Of a DNA stretch of 64,000 nt, positions 26,991-35,820 are shown piece by piece. Each line of letters opens with the position of its first letter. Position 1 is the stretch's first letter. Location of the stretch: NCBI RefSeq assembly GCF_900102875.1, contig NZ_FNGH01000005.1, positions 209,519 to 273,518 of the forward strand. The letters run 5' to 3'. The notes below the pieces were generated by a model. That model searched no databases. It was not told where the DNA came from and worked only from the letters and a program-made list of their open reading frames with translations. The position numbers and the translations under genes were made by a program. This DNA is from Franzmannia pantelleriensis. GTDB lineage: Bacteria; Pseudomonadota; Gammaproteobacteria; Pseudomonadales; Halomonadaceae.

Positions 26991-27724
26991 GCCAGCGTGC
27001 CCGTCCCGAGGAGTGGTATGCCACGCAGACGGTGGGTGACGACGTCACGCACATCGAAGAGCCCTTTATCCAGGCCTTCTATCGCTGCAATATCTGGCAC
27101 GTGCGCGGCCGCGATCGCGACATGCTGGTCGATAGCGGCATGGGCGTGGTGTCGCTGCGCGAGTGGGTGCCGCTGGTCACCGAACGGCCCTTGACCGCGG
27201 TGGCCAGCCATACCCATTTCGACCATATCGGCTGTCATCACGAGTTCGAGGACAGGGTGGTGCACCGCGCCGAGGCGGATATCCTCGCCAGCCCTGGGCG
27301 GCGCGCGACCCTGGCCGACCCCTATGTCAGCGAGGCGATCTTTGACCGGCTGCCGCCGCTGCCCTTTGCGGCCACCACCTACGCCGTCAAGGCGGCCCCC
27401 GCCACCCGACAGGTGGAGGACGGTGACGTCATAGATCTCGGCGACCGGGTCTTCGAGGTAATCCATACGCCGGGCCACTCCCCCGGCGGGATCGCCCTGT
27501 GGGAGGCGCGCAGCGGCATCCTGTTTACCGGCGATATCGTCTACGACGGGCCGCTGATCGAGGATACCTACCACGCCAACGCCGCCGACTACGAGCGCTC
27601 GATGCGGCGGTTGTACGATCTGCCACTGAGGGTGGTCCACGGCGGCCACTTCCCCAGCTACGGGCGTGAGCGGCACCGCCAGATTATCCATGCCTGGCTG
27701 GAAGGCAAAGAGGGCTGCCGCTGA
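26987..27724 (+). CDS. metallo-beta-lactamase-fold hydrolase in ABC operon
   Basis: Cytoplasmic (no signal peptide) MBL-fold enzyme of 245 residues. Metal motif HTHFDH at 75-80 (H75, H77, D79, H80), further ligands in HTPGHSPGG, FTGDIVYD and the C-terminal HGGHFPS. All ligands for a binuclear centre are present. Its start overlaps the ATPase stop (ATGA), so it is a genuine operon member and probably acts on the imported compound. It could be a lactonase, thioesterase or amide hydrolase; the sequence does not decide. Confidence 0.85.
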   Translation: MSQRARPEEWYATQTVGDDVTHIEEPFIQAFYRCNIWHVRGRDRDMLVDSGMGVVSLREWVPLVTERPLTAVASHTHFDHIGCHHEFEDRVVHRAEADILASPGRRATLADPYVSEAIFDRLPPLPFAATTYAVKAAPATRQVEDGDVIDLGDRVFEVIHTPGHSPGGIALWEARSGILFTGDIVYDGPLIEDTYHANAADYERSMRRLYDLPLRVVHGGHFPSYGRERHRQIIHAWLEGKEGCR

Positions 27725-27750
27725 TATAGGCAGCCTCGATGCGATGAGGT

Positions 27751-27780
27751 CAGGGCTTGGCGGCTCACCGCCAAGCCCTG
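27751..27780. terminator. 13-bp hairpin between convergent MBL and ctpA genes
   Basis: CAGGGCTTGGCGG / CCGCCAAGCCCTG with a CTCA loop, perfect. No T tract on either side; position between two convergent 3' ends suggests a bidirectional terminator or 3'-end protector. Confidence 0.6.
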
Positions 27781-27793
27781 ATGTCGTTGCGGC

Positions 27794-29083
27794 TTAGCCT
27801 GCCGCGGAGCGGCGGTGGCCCACCACGTTGAGCGCCTTGAGCAGGTTGAGTGCTTCGTTGAGCTGGTAGTCATCGCGCAGCCGTTCGCTACTGCTGGTAC
27901 CAGGTTCGCGCGTCTCTTCCCGCGAGCGAAGGTGCCCCTCGAGGTCAGATTCACGCAGCTGGCGGCTGCTCTCGGTCACTTCCAGCCGTCCGCGCACTAC
28001 TTCTACGTCGGGCACGATGCCCTGGGCCTGAATCGAGCGGCCGTTGGGGGTGTAGTAGAGCGCGGTGGTCAGCTTGAGGCCGTCGCCGTTGCCCAGCGGC
28101 ATGACCTGCTGCACCGAGCCCTTGCCGAAGCTCTCGGTGCCCATCACCACGGCGCGGCGCTGATCCTGCAGGGCGCCGGCGACGATCTCCGCCGCCGAGG
28201 CGCTGCCGCCGTTGATCAGGACCACCAGCGGTACGTCCGGAGCGGCGGTGTCGCGGTTGGCGGAGAAGCTGAGCTCGCTGTCGGCCAGACGACCCTCGGT
28301 ATAAACGATCAGGCCGCTGTCGAGGAAGGCGTCGGAGACTGCCACCGCGGCCTGGAGTACGCCGCCGGGGTTGTTGCGGAGGTCGAGCACCAGGCCGTCA
28401 AGGGGGGCGTCGGCCTCCATACGGGACAGCGCCTGGCGCACTTGATCACCGGTGCGGTTCTGGAACTGGCTGACCCGCAGGTAGCCGTAGCCGGGCTCGA
28501 GCAGTTCACTGCGCACGCTCTCGCTGCGAATCACCTCGCGGGTCAGGGTGATCTCGCGGGGGCTGTCCTCGCCGCGACGCTGGATGGTGATCTCGAGGTC
28601 GGTGCCGGGCTCGCCGCGCATCAGGTTGACCGCCTCCTGCAGCGACATGCGATCGGTGGACTGGCCCTCGACGCGCATGATCAGGTCGCGGGACTGCAGG
28701 CCGGCGCGAGACGCAGGAGTGTCGTCGATGGGGGTGATCACCGTCAGTTGGCCATCTTCCATGCCGACTTCGATGCCGATACCGCCAAACTCGCCCTGGG
28801 TCGATTCGCGCAGAGAGCGGAACTCGTCCTGGTCGAGGTAGGCCGAGTGCGGGTCGAGCTCGCTGAGCATCCCGCGCATGGCGTTGCGCAGCAGGGTGCT
28901 GTCGTCGACCTCGTCGACATAGGCGCGCTTGATGCGCTCGAAGATCTCGGCAAAGGTCTGAACATCCTCGACCGGCAGCTCATTGACCGGCGTGCTGTTG
29001 GCCGCCGTGGCGTGCAGGGGCATCGCCAGCAGCGCCAGCGAGGCGGCCAGGGCGATCAGGGGTTTGCAAGCAGTGTCGAGCAT
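27794..29083 (-). CDS. ctpA: C-terminal processing peptidase (S41 family)
   Basis: Periplasmic serine protease, 429 residues, with a signal peptide (MLDTACKPLIALAASLALLA... to ~28). A PDZ domain spans about 95-185, followed by the S41 catalytic core: NGGSASAAEI (291-300, nucleophile Ser of the SAS pair) and the general-base lysine K321 in TESFGKGSVQ. Start 29083 is supported by CGGAG upstream and by the signal peptide. CtpA proteases degrade or trim cell-wall hydrolases and envelope proteins, fitting its neighbour envC. Confidence 0.93.
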   Translation of the reverse strand: MLDTACKPLIALAASLALLAMPLHATAANSTPVNELPVEDVQTFAEIFERIKRAYVDEVDDSTLLRNAMRGMLSELDPHSAYLDQDEFRSLRESTQGEFGGIGIEVGMEDGQLTVITPIDDTPASRAGLQSRDLIMRVEGQSTDRMSLQEAVNLMRGEPGTDLEITIQRRGEDSPREITLTREVIRSESVRSELLEPGYGYLRVSQFQNRTGDQVRQALSRMEADAPLDGLVLDLRNNPGGVLQAAVAVSDAFLDSGLIVYTEGRLADSELSFSANRDTAAPDVPLVVLINGGSASAAEIVAGALQDQRRAVVMGTESFGKGSVQQVMPLGNGDGLKLTTALYYTPNGRSIQAQGIVPDVEVVRGRLEVTESSRQLRESDLEGHLRSREETREPGTSSSERLRDDYQLNEALNLLKALNVVGHRRSAAG

Positions 29084-29193
29084 GATGACTCCGATCCGCA
29101 GGTAAGAGACGGCACCAGCGCACGCCGATGGAGATGCCCAGCATAGCCGCTGCGCCGTCGGTGAATCCATAGTGGCCTTATGACCACATTTCC

Positions 29194-30348
29194 TCAGCGT
29201 TGTGCGATCCAGCCTTGAGGATCGATCGGCTCGCCGTTACGCCGCACTTCGAAGTAGAGCGCGCTGCGGCCCTGGCCGCCGCTGTTGCCGACCGCACCCA
29301 GTACGTCACCCCGCGACACGGCGCTGCCGACCTCGGCGGAGAAGTGCTGCAGGTGGGCATGCAGGGTCATGACCTGATCGCCGTGGTCGACGATCAGCAG
29401 ATTACCGAAGCCGCGCATCCAGTCGGCGAATACCACTCGGCCACTGTGCACGGCCGTGACCGGGGTGCCTTCGCCGGCCTGGATCAGCATGCCGTTGCGG
29501 CTGATGCCGTCACCGCGGCCGAAACTCGAGGTCACCGACCCCTGTACCGGCCAGGGCAGGTCGCCCTGAGTCTCGGCGATGGCGGTGGAAGGCGGCGGCT
29601 CCGAGAGTCGTGCCATCTCCTCGCGGACCTGCTGCAGCACTCGCTCGGCGTCGTCGCGGTCGCGATCGAGGCCGTCGAGGCGTTGCTGCTCGCTGGCGTA
29701 ACGTGCATCCAGCGAGGCCACCAGCGCTTCGCGTTCCTGCATCTGCTCGGCCAGGTCGGCGCTGCGTTCGGCCAGCTCGTCGCCCAGTGCAGCCAGCTCG
29801 GCGTCGCGGGCATCCAGAGAGGCCTGGTTTTCGACCAGGCGCTCATCGAGGGCGGCGATGGCATCGAGGCGTTCGTTGCGCGCGCGGCTCAGGTGGTTGA
29901 GGTAGGTCTGCAGGCGGTCGAGGCGTGCCGGGTCATCCTGATTGAGCAGTAGCTTGAGCTGCGGGGTGTGACCCAGCCGATAGAGCGCCTCGAGCTGGGT
30001 GGCGAGGGCCTCGAGCTGGGCGTCGCGCTCGGCCTCCAACACGCCGCGCTGCCGCTCGAGTTCGTCGATCTCGTCGGCCACCTCGCGGCGCTCGGCCTGG
30101 AGGGTATCCAGGCGGCGGTGGGTGTCGGCCAGCGCGGTCTCCACCTCGCGTAGCGCACGGTCGGCGTCGTCGCGGTCCTCGCGGGTCGTTTCAAGGCGCC
30201 GCGACACCGCCTGGATCTCGCTACCAATGGCGTCCAGACGCTCCTCGGCGCGGCGCTCGCGGTCCTCGCTGGCATGGCCCGCTAGCGGCAGGCTGAGTAG
30301 CAGCCCGACGGCGAGGGCCGCCGGGCCGTACCGGAGGCTGCGACGCAT
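29194..30348 (-). CDS. envC: EnvC-like murein hydrolase activator
   Basis: Periplasmic coiled-coil protein (384 residues) with a signal peptide, long heptad-rich helices (~25-250) and a C-terminal LytM/M23 domain. The LytM zinc site is degenerate: the usual H..GVD is replaced by SRNGMLI and the last His motif by ALYFEVR, as in EnvC, which activates amidases rather than cutting peptidoglycan. The start at 30348 has GAGG six bases upstream; a 12-base-longer form overlapping the gpmI stop (30360) is possible. gpmI-envC-ctpA is a conserved order. Confidence 0.92.
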   Translation of the reverse strand: MRRSLRYGPAALAVGLLLSLPLAGHASEDRERRAEERLDAIGSEIQAVSRRLETTREDRDDADRALREVETALADTHRRLDTLQAERREVADEIDELERQRGVLEAERDAQLEALATQLEALYRLGHTPQLKLLLNQDDPARLDRLQTYLNHLSRARNERLDAIAALDERLVENQASLDARDAELAALGDELAERSADLAEQMQEREALVASLDARYASEQQRLDGLDRDRDDAERVLQQVREEMARLSEPPPSTAIAETQGDLPWPVQGSVTSSFGRGDGISRNGMLIQAGEGTPVTAVHSGRVVFADWMRGFGNLLIVDHGDQVMTLHAHLQHFSAEVGSAVSRGDVLGAVGNSGGQGRSALYFEVRRNGEPIDPQGWIAQR

Positions 30349-30356
30349 GCTAGGCC

Positions 30357-31922
30357 TCATGCATCGTCGATCAGCACGCGGCCGGTCATCTCCTCGGGGA
30401 CCGCTTCGCCCATCATCGCCAGCAGCGTTGGGGCCAGATCGCATAGGCTACCGTCGTCCTGCAGACGAACGGAGCGCGAGCCGACGTAGACCAGCGGCAC
30501 CTCGAAAGTGGTATGGGCGGTATGCGGATTGCCGGTTTCGGGGTTGACCATCTGCTCGGCATTGCCGTGGTCGGCAGTGACCAGGCAGGCGCCACCGGCG
30601 CGCTGGATGGCGTCGACCACCCGGCCCAGGCACACATCTACTGTCTCGATGGCCTTGACCGCGGCGTCGAAGTCGCCAGTATGACCGACCATATCACCGT
30701 TGGCGTAGTTGCAGATGATCAGGTCATGGGCGCCGGACTCGATGGCGGCAACCAGTTTGTCGGTGACCTCATAGGCGCTCATCTCGGGCTTTTCGTCGTA
30801 GGTCTTCACGTCCCGTGGTGATGGCACCAGGATGCGGGTCTCGCCGGGGTATTCGGCCTCCTGGCCGCCGGAGAAGAAGAAGGTCACGTGGGGGTACTTC
30901 TCGGTCTCGGCGATGCGCAGCTGGGTCAGGCCGCGGTTGGCAACCACCTCGCCCAGGGTGTTGGTCAGCGCTACGGGCGGAAAGGCCGCCGGCGCCGGGA
31001 TGTCGGCGGCGTACTGGGTCAGCATCACCAGGCCATCGCCGGCGAGCCGTGGCCGGGTGCGTCGTTCGAAGCCGTCGAAGCCGTCCTCGACGAAGGCGCG
31101 TGTCAGCTCGCGGGCGCGGTCGGCGCGGAAGTTCATGAAGATTGCCGCGTCGCCGTCTTCGATGACCACCGCCGCATTGTCGGGGCGCACGCTGGTGGCA
31201 CTGACGAACTCGTCGGTCTCGTTGCGCTGATAGGCTTCGCGCAGTGCGACCTCGGCGCTCACCGCGTCGAATTCGCCAACGCCTTCGGTGATCAGGCGGT
31301 AGGCTTTCTCGACGCGATCCCAGCGATTGTCGCGGTCCATGGCGTAGTAGCGGCCGATCACCGAGGCGATAAAGCCATTATCGGCGCCGACCAGCTCGGA
31401 GAGCCGTTCGTTGACGCGCTCGATGGAGGCCAGGGCGCTCTTGGGCGGCATGTCGCGGCCGTCGAGGAAGGCGTGCACGTAGATGCGCTGGGCGCCGCGC
31501 CGTGCCGCCAGCTCGGCCATGGCGATGATATGGTCCTCGTGGCTGTGCACGCCACCCGGCGATAGCAGGCCGAGCAGGTGCACCGCGCGCCGGGACTCAA
31601 CGGCGTCGTCGATGGGATGGGTCAGGGCGGCGTTATGGTCGAGGTCGCCGTCCTCGATGGCCTTGGTAATGCGGGTGAAGTCCTGGTAGACGATGCGCCC
31701 GGCGCCGAGGTTCATGTGGCCGACCTCGGAGTTGCCCATCTGGCCTTCGGGCAGGCCGACGTACTGGCCGTCGGTGTGGATCAGGCTGCTGGGGCAATCG
31801 CGCTGCAGGCGGTCCATCACCGGGGTATCGGCGGCGGCGACGGCGTTGGCCTCGAGGGCCTCGTTGTGGCCGTAGCCATCGAGGATGATCAGCGCCACGG
31901 GGCGCGGGGTGGCATCAGACAT
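30357..31922 (-). CDS. gpmI: 2,3-bisphosphoglycerate-independent phosphoglycerate mutase
   Basis: Manganese enzyme of 521 residues interconverting 3- and 2-phosphoglycerate. It opens [11 protein letters not shown]; the phospho-serine is in [14 protein letters not shown], and late metal ligands appear in [11 protein letters not shown] and HTTFEVP. Start 31922 is set by TGAGG and the family N-terminus. It overlaps or abuts envC downstream. It would also receive 2-phosphoglycerate if the glycerate kinase near 63 kb is of the 2-phosphorylating type. Confidence 0.96.
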   Translation of the reverse strand: MSDATPRPVALIILDGYGHNEALEANAVAAADTPVMDRLQRDCPSSLIHTDGQYVGLPEGQMGNSEVGHMNLGAGRIVYQDFTRITKAIEDGDLDHNAALTHPIDDAVESRRAVHLLGLLSPGGVHSHEDHIIAMAELAARRGAQRIYVHAFLDGRDMPPKSALASIERVNERLSELVGADNGFIASVIGRYYAMDRDNRWDRVEKAYRLITEGVGEFDAVSAEVALREAYQRNETDEFVSATSVRPDNAAVVIEDGDAAIFMNFRADRARELTRAFVEDGFDGFERRTRPRLAGDGLVMLTQYAADIPAPAAFPPVALTNTLGEVVANRGLTQLRIAETEKYPHVTFFFSGGQEAEYPGETRILVPSPRDVKTYDEKPEMSAYEVTDKLVAAIESGAHDLIICNYANGDMVGHTGDFDAAVKAIETVDVCLGRVVDAIQRAGGACLVTADHGNAEQMVNPETGNPHTAHTTFEVPLVYVGSRSVRLQDDGSLCDLAPTLLAMMGEAVPEEMTGRVLIDDA

Positions 31923-32079
31923 GCAATTGGCCTCATTGATAAGGTCGTGGCCCGGTGGCGATATGGCGTCCCGGGGTCGCGACTCACGGCTCCTTGGGGC
32001 ATCATATCGCACAGCCGCGTCGGGCGTCAGCCTGGCGGCAGGGCTATTACGGGAAGCGGTCTCGCTCGGACTGATCCGT

Positions 32080-32172
32080 CGACAGGCCTGCGAGGAGGCG
32101 CTGTGAACCATCCATGGGCGCTACCGATGCCATCCATGGCATCGACACCTCCTCTTCGGCCTGCCCCCGGCG
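32080..32172 (+). repeat. intergenic repeat copy A (covarying hairpin)
   Basis: In the 407-base gap between gpmI and the rhodanese gene. It starts CGACAGGCCTGCGAGGAGG, continues CGCTGTGAACCATCC and GGGCGCTACCGATG, and contains a hairpin CGATGCCAT-CC-ATGGCATCG (32125-32144), then CTGCCCCCGGCG. Two related copies occur near 60.3 and 61.3 kb. The rest of the gap shows a TGTGTATACT extended -10-like element at 32273-32282 but no gene. Confidence 0.75.
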
Positions 32173-32329
32173 TCCTTCGCTTGGGTGTGCAACCGCGACC
32201 ACCCCGAGCGGTGCTGCTAGCTGCTAAAGCCCTGGCGTCGGCGCCGCCCTGCACAGACGTTATCTTGCAGCTTGTGTATACTGGGCGCCGCTCGGCGCTA
32301 CCGTTACCCAACAAGAGTTATCCGGACCC

Positions 32330-32752
32330 ATGATCGACCAGCTCTTCGAATTCGTGCAGAACCACCCGCTGCTGGTGGGGGCGTTCCTGTTGGTGCTTAC
32401 CGCCTGGATCGCCTATGAGGTGAGAGGCAGCAGCAAGAGCGGCGTCTCGGCCAGCGAGGCGACCCAGCTGATCAACCGCGAGGACGCCGTGGTGGTCGAT
32501 ATCCGTGAAGCCAATGACTTCAAGGCCGGGCACATTGCCGGGGCACGCAACATCCCCCAGAGCAAGCTCGACAACCGCATCAGCGAGTTGGAAAAGTCGA
32601 AGGACAAGCCGATCATCGTGGTCTGCAAGCACGGCCAGTCATCCGGTGCCGCCCAGGCCAAGCTGGAGAAGGCCGGCTTCGAACGCGCCTTCAAGCTCAA
32701 GGGTGGCATGACTCAGTGGCAGGCCGACGGCATGCCGGTGGTCAAGAAGTAA
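32330..32752 (+). CDS. membrane-anchored rhodanese (YibN-like)
   Basis: 140 residues: one N-terminal membrane helix (HPLLVGAFLLVLTAWIAYEV, 12-31) and a single rhodanese domain with the active-site Cys in VVCKHGQSSG. Such proteins carry persulfide sulfur; cellular role poorly known. It sits directly upstream of secB as yibN does in E. coli, but without the intervening glutaredoxin grxC. Confidence 0.9.
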   Translation: MIDQLFEFVQNHPLLVGAFLLVLTAWIAYEVRGSSKSGVSASEATQLINREDAVVVDIREANDFKAGHIAGARNIPQSKLDNRISELEKSKDKPIIVVCKHGQSSGAAQAKLEKAGFERAFKLKGGMTQWQADGMPVVKK

Positions 32753-32800
32753 CCAGCGCTACTCACTTTTCACACGCAACAGACGTCAAGGACCTATCTC

Positions 32801-33316
32801 ATGGCGGAAGACAACAATCAGCCCGCAGCCAGCAACCCCCAGGGCGCTGCCGGCGAACAGGAAAAGCCCCAGCTGAAGTTCTCCCTGCAGCGCATTTACG
32901 TCAAGGACATCTCCTTCGAGTCGCCCAATGCGCCGGCGGTGTTTCAGCAGCCGTTCAAGCCCAAGGTCAGCCTCGATCTCAACACCTCGAGCAGCCAGAT
33001 TGGCGATGATCTGTACGAAGTCGTGGTCAAGGTTACCGCTGAGGTCAAGCACAGCGAGACCGAGAACACCTCGTTCCTGGCCGAGATCGAGCAGGCCGGC
33101 CTGTTTCGTATCGCCGGCATCGAAGGGCAGCAACTCGAGCATACCCTGGGCGCCTTCTGCCCCAATATGCTGTTCCCTTATGCTCGTGAATGCATCGACA
33201 ATCTGGTCAACCGCGGTGGCTTCCCGCCGCTGATGCTGGCGCCGGTCAACTTCGAAGCGATCTACGCCCAGAAGAAGAAGCGCGAGGCCCAACAGGCCAG
33301 CGAAACCACGCAGTAA
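32801..33316 (+). CDS. secB: protein export chaperone SecB
   Basis: Tetrameric cytoplasmic chaperone delivering unfolded preproteins to SecA. 171 residues with the family opening [14 protein letters not shown], the core [15 protein letters not shown] and the C-terminal [13 protein letters not shown]...[19 protein letters not shown] ribosome site. Acidic low-complexity N-terminal extension (1-20) is somewhat longer than in E. coli. Confidence 0.97.
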   Translation: MAEDNNQPAASNPQGAAGEQEKPQLKFSLQRIYVKDISFESPNAPAVFQQPFKPKVSLDLNTSSSQIGDDLYEVVVKVTAEVKHSETENTSFLAEIEQAGLFRIAGIEGQQLEHTLGAFCPNMLFPYARECIDNLVNRGGFPPLMLAPVNFEAIYAQKKKREAQQASETTQ

Positions 33317-33354
33317 GGGCCTATGCACCTGCTCGTGACCTGCGGAGCGCCTCG

Positions 33355-34104
33355 TTGAGCGGCCCGCGCATCCACGTCGCCGCCGACTTCAGTGTCGGCG
33401 GCGACGTCGTTCTGCCCGAGGGCGCGGCGCGCCACGTCGGCCGCGTGTTGCGCATGCGCCCCGGCGAGCGGCTGGCGCTGTTCGACGGGCGCGGCCAGGA
33501 AGCCGACGCGGTGCTGGTCGAAGCCGAACGCAAGCGGGTGGTAGCGCGCGTCGAGGCCGTTGCCCCCGGGCGCAGTGAGTCGCCACTGGTGGTCCATCTG
33601 GGCCAGGCGATCTCCAAGGGTGACCGCATGGACTACGCCATCCAGAAGGCCGTCGAGCTGGGGGTGGCCGCCATTACCCCGCTGTATACCGAGCACGGCG
33701 ACGTGCGCCTCAAGGGCGAGCGCGAAGCCAAGAAGCTCGCCCACTGGCAGGCGGTGGCGGTCAGTGCCTGTGAGCAATGCGGCCGTGCCAGCGTGCCGCC
33801 GGTGCACCCGCCGCAGCCGCTCGGCGACTGGCTGGCGGCCCGTGATGAGGCGCTGCGCCTGGTGCTGCACCCGGCTACCGACGGCGCCTTCGAGAGCACC
33901 GAGGCCGCTGCTTCGGTCGCCCTGCTGATTGGCCCCGAAGGTGGCCTCTCCCCAGCCGAGGTCGATGCCGCCCGGCACGCCGGCTTCTCCCCCCTCACCC
34001 TCGGCCCGCGTATCCTGCGCACCGAGACCGCTCCGGTGGTGGCGCTGACGCTGCTGCAGTATCGGTTCGGGGATCTCGATCAGGAGTCTGAGCATGATCA
34101 CTGA
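33355..34104 (+). CDS. rsmE: 16S rRNA (uracil-1498-N3)-methyltransferase
   Basis: SPOUT-fold methyltransferase of 249 residues. The TTG at 33355 is chosen: GGAG is 7 bases upstream and the protein then begins at the PUA-like domain (RIHVAADF). The SAM-binding knot is LLIGPEGGLSPAEV plus LGPRILRTETA. It overlaps the next gene by 11 bases. Confidence 0.93.
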   Translation: MSGPRIHVAADFSVGGDVVLPEGAARHVGRVLRMRPGERLALFDGRGQEADAVLVEAERKRVVARVEAVAPGRSESPLVVHLGQAISKGDRMDYAIQKAVELGVAAITPLYTEHGDVRLKGEREAKKLAHWQAVAVSACEQCGRASVPPVHPPQPLGDWLAARDEALRLVLHPATDGAFESTEAAASVALLIGPEGGLSPAEVDAARHAGFSPLTLGPRILRTETAPVVALTLLQYRFGDLDQESEHDH

Positions 34105-34777
34105 TACCGCCAAGCGTCCCTCGCCGCTACCCCGCGTCGGCGAGGTGGCCTATCTGGAGGTGGTCACAGTCAACGCCACCGGGGCCTTTCTGGCCTGGGG
34201 CCAGCCCAAGGATCTGCTGCTGCCGTTCGGCGAGCAGCGCTTCCGCCCCGATGTGGGCAAGCGGGTGCTGGTGATGATCTATCAGGATCAGCAGGGCCGT
34301 CCGGTGGCCTCGCAGCGGCTCGATCGCTTCATCATCGACGCCGCCGAGGGGCTGGCGCCGGGAGATGAAGTGGCCCTGGTGGTCGAAGACCGGACCGACC
34401 TGGGCGTCAAGGCGGTGGTCAACCACCGCTACTGGGGCCTGCTCTATCACGACGACTTGCCCCGTGCACCGCGTCGCGGCCAGCGCCTGGTCGGCTACGT
34501 GAAGCGGGTACGCGACGACGGTCGCCTGGACCTGTCGCTGCTGCCGCCGGGCGAAGCCAAGCTAGACGTGGTAGGTGAGGCGGTGCTCAAGGCGCTGCGC
34601 GAAAGCGGTGGCTACCTGGCGCTGGCCGACAAGAGCCCGGCGCCGGAGATCAAGGCGCGCCTGGGGGTCAGCAAGAGTGCCTTCAAGCAGGCCATCGGGC
34701 GGCTCTACAAGCGCCGCTTGATCGTCATCGAGGAGGGCGGCATTCGCTTGGTGCCGAGCGCCCGCCGCGTGGAGTGA
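34094..34777 (+). CDS. S1/CvfB-family RNA-binding protein
   Basis: 227-residue protein with consecutive S1-like OB domains (VGEVAYLEVVTVNATGAFL at the start; KAVVNHRYWGLLYHDDL in the middle) and a C-terminal winged-helix segment (APEIKARLGVSKSAFKQAIGRLYKRRLI). This is the architecture of CvfB/YitL. Slightly shorter than Gram-positive members (~280). Function in gammaproteobacteria is not established. Confidence 0.82.
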   Translation: MITDTAKRPSPLPRVGEVAYLEVVTVNATGAFLAWGQPKDLLLPFGEQRFRPDVGKRVLVMIYQDQQGRPVASQRLDRFIIDAAEGLAPGDEVALVVEDRTDLGVKAVVNHRYWGLLYHDDLPRAPRRGQRLVGYVKRVRDDGRLDLSLLPPGEAKLDVVGEAVLKALRESGGYLALADKSPAPEIKARLGVSKSAFKQAIGRLYKRRLIVIEEGGIRLVPSARRVE

Positions 34778-34853
34778 CTGCCCCGGCTTGGTCTCGATAG
34801 AGGCGCTGGGTCATACTGCGTCCACTATCAGTTGACTGCATGGATACCCCTCG

Positions 34854-35810
34854 ATGAGCAAGCGCGCACTCAGGGTTGGCGTGGTGATGGACTCCATTGC
34901 CGATATCGCCTTCAAGAAAGACACCACCATGGCGATGCTGTGGGCGATTCAGGACCGCGGTTGGTCGCTCGTCTACATGGAGCAGGAGGATCTGTTCCTG
35001 CAGGACGGCCGCGCCTATGCCCGGCAGTCCGAGCTTTACGTGCATCGCGACCCCCAGCACTGGTTCGATCTGGGCGCGCCAGCCGCGCGGCCGCTGGCCG
35101 AGCTCGACGTGATCCTGATGCGCAAGGATCCGCCGGTGGATGCCCACTTTCTCAATGCCGTGCACCTGCTCGGCTTCGCCGAGCGTGAGGGTGTGTTGGT
35201 GGTCAATCCGACCCGCGCGCTGCTGGAGTGCAACGAGAAACTCTTCGCCCAGCAGTTCCCGCAGTGCTGCACGCCGACCCTGGTATCGTGCAGCGAGCCG
35301 GTGCTGCGCGCCTTCCACGCTGAGCATGGCGACGTGATCTTCAAGCCGCTGGATGGCATGGGTGGTAGTGGCATCTTCCACGTCCAGTCCGAGGGCCGCA
35401 ATCTCGGCGCCATCATCGAGACCCTCACCGAGCGCGGTCAGCGCCAGATCATGGCTCAGCGCTATATCCCTGAGATCCGTGACGGTGACACCCGCATCCT
35501 GCTGGTCGACGGCGAACCGGTCCCGTTCGGCCTGGCGCGGGTGCCGATGGCCGGCGAGACCCGCGGCAATCTGGCCGCCGGCGGCACCGGCGTCAGCCGC
35601 GAGCTGACCGCCCGCGATCACTGGCTGATCGAACAGGTTCAGCCGATGATCCGCGACAAGGGACTGCTGTTCGTTGGCCTCGACGTGATCGGTGACTACA
35701 TCACCGAGATCAACGTCACCAGCCCGACCTGCGTGCGCGAGATCGACGACCAGCGCGGTACCGACATCGCCGGGCTGCTCATGGACGCCATCCTGCGGCG
35801 GCTAGGCTGA
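34854..35810 (+). CDS. gshB: glutathione synthetase
   Basis: ATP-grasp ligase joining gamma-glutamylcysteine and glycine. 318 residues; it shows DVILMRKDPPVD, FKPLDGMGGSGIF (glycine-rich ATP loop) and the C-terminal GLDVIGDYITEINVTSPTC. No strong ribosome site is visible. It leads gshB-tonB-yqgE-ruvX, the order seen in Pseudomonas. Confidence 0.96.
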   Translation: MSKRALRVGVVMDSIADIAFKKDTTMAMLWAIQDRGWSLVYMEQEDLFLQDGRAYARQSELYVHRDPQHWFDLGAPAARPLAELDVILMRKDPPVDAHFLNAVHLLGFAEREGVLVVNPTRALLECNEKLFAQQFPQCCTPTLVSCSEPVLRAFHAEHGDVIFKPLDGMGGSGIFHVQSEGRNLGAIIETLTERGQRQIMAQRYIPEIRDGDTRILLVDGEPVPFGLARVPMAGETRGNLAAGGTGVSRELTARDHWLIEQVQPMIRDKGLLFVGLDVIGDYITEINVTSPTCVREIDDQRGTDIAGLLMDAILRRLG

Positions 35811-35820
35811 GGCGACCCTC

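Noticed and set aside
27815..29146. 443-codon open frame antisense to ctpA
   Set aside because: It lies entirely opposite a complete S41 protease with intact domains; low-complexity Gly/Ala/His/Val composition is the usual antisense shadow in GC-rich DNA.
29194..30348. Active LytM endopeptidase
   Set aside because: Zinc-binding residues of the M23 fold are replaced, so it is called an EnvC-type activator instead.
32041..32111. N-terminal extension of gpmI to 32111
   Set aside because: It would translate through the gap and into repeat copy A; the family N-terminus and ribosome site place the start at 31922.
32273..32284. TGTGTATACTGG as another purine operator
   Set aside because: It contains TGTATAC but lies before a rhodanese-secB housekeeping pair, breaks the palindrome on the right side and fits an extended -10 promoter element better.
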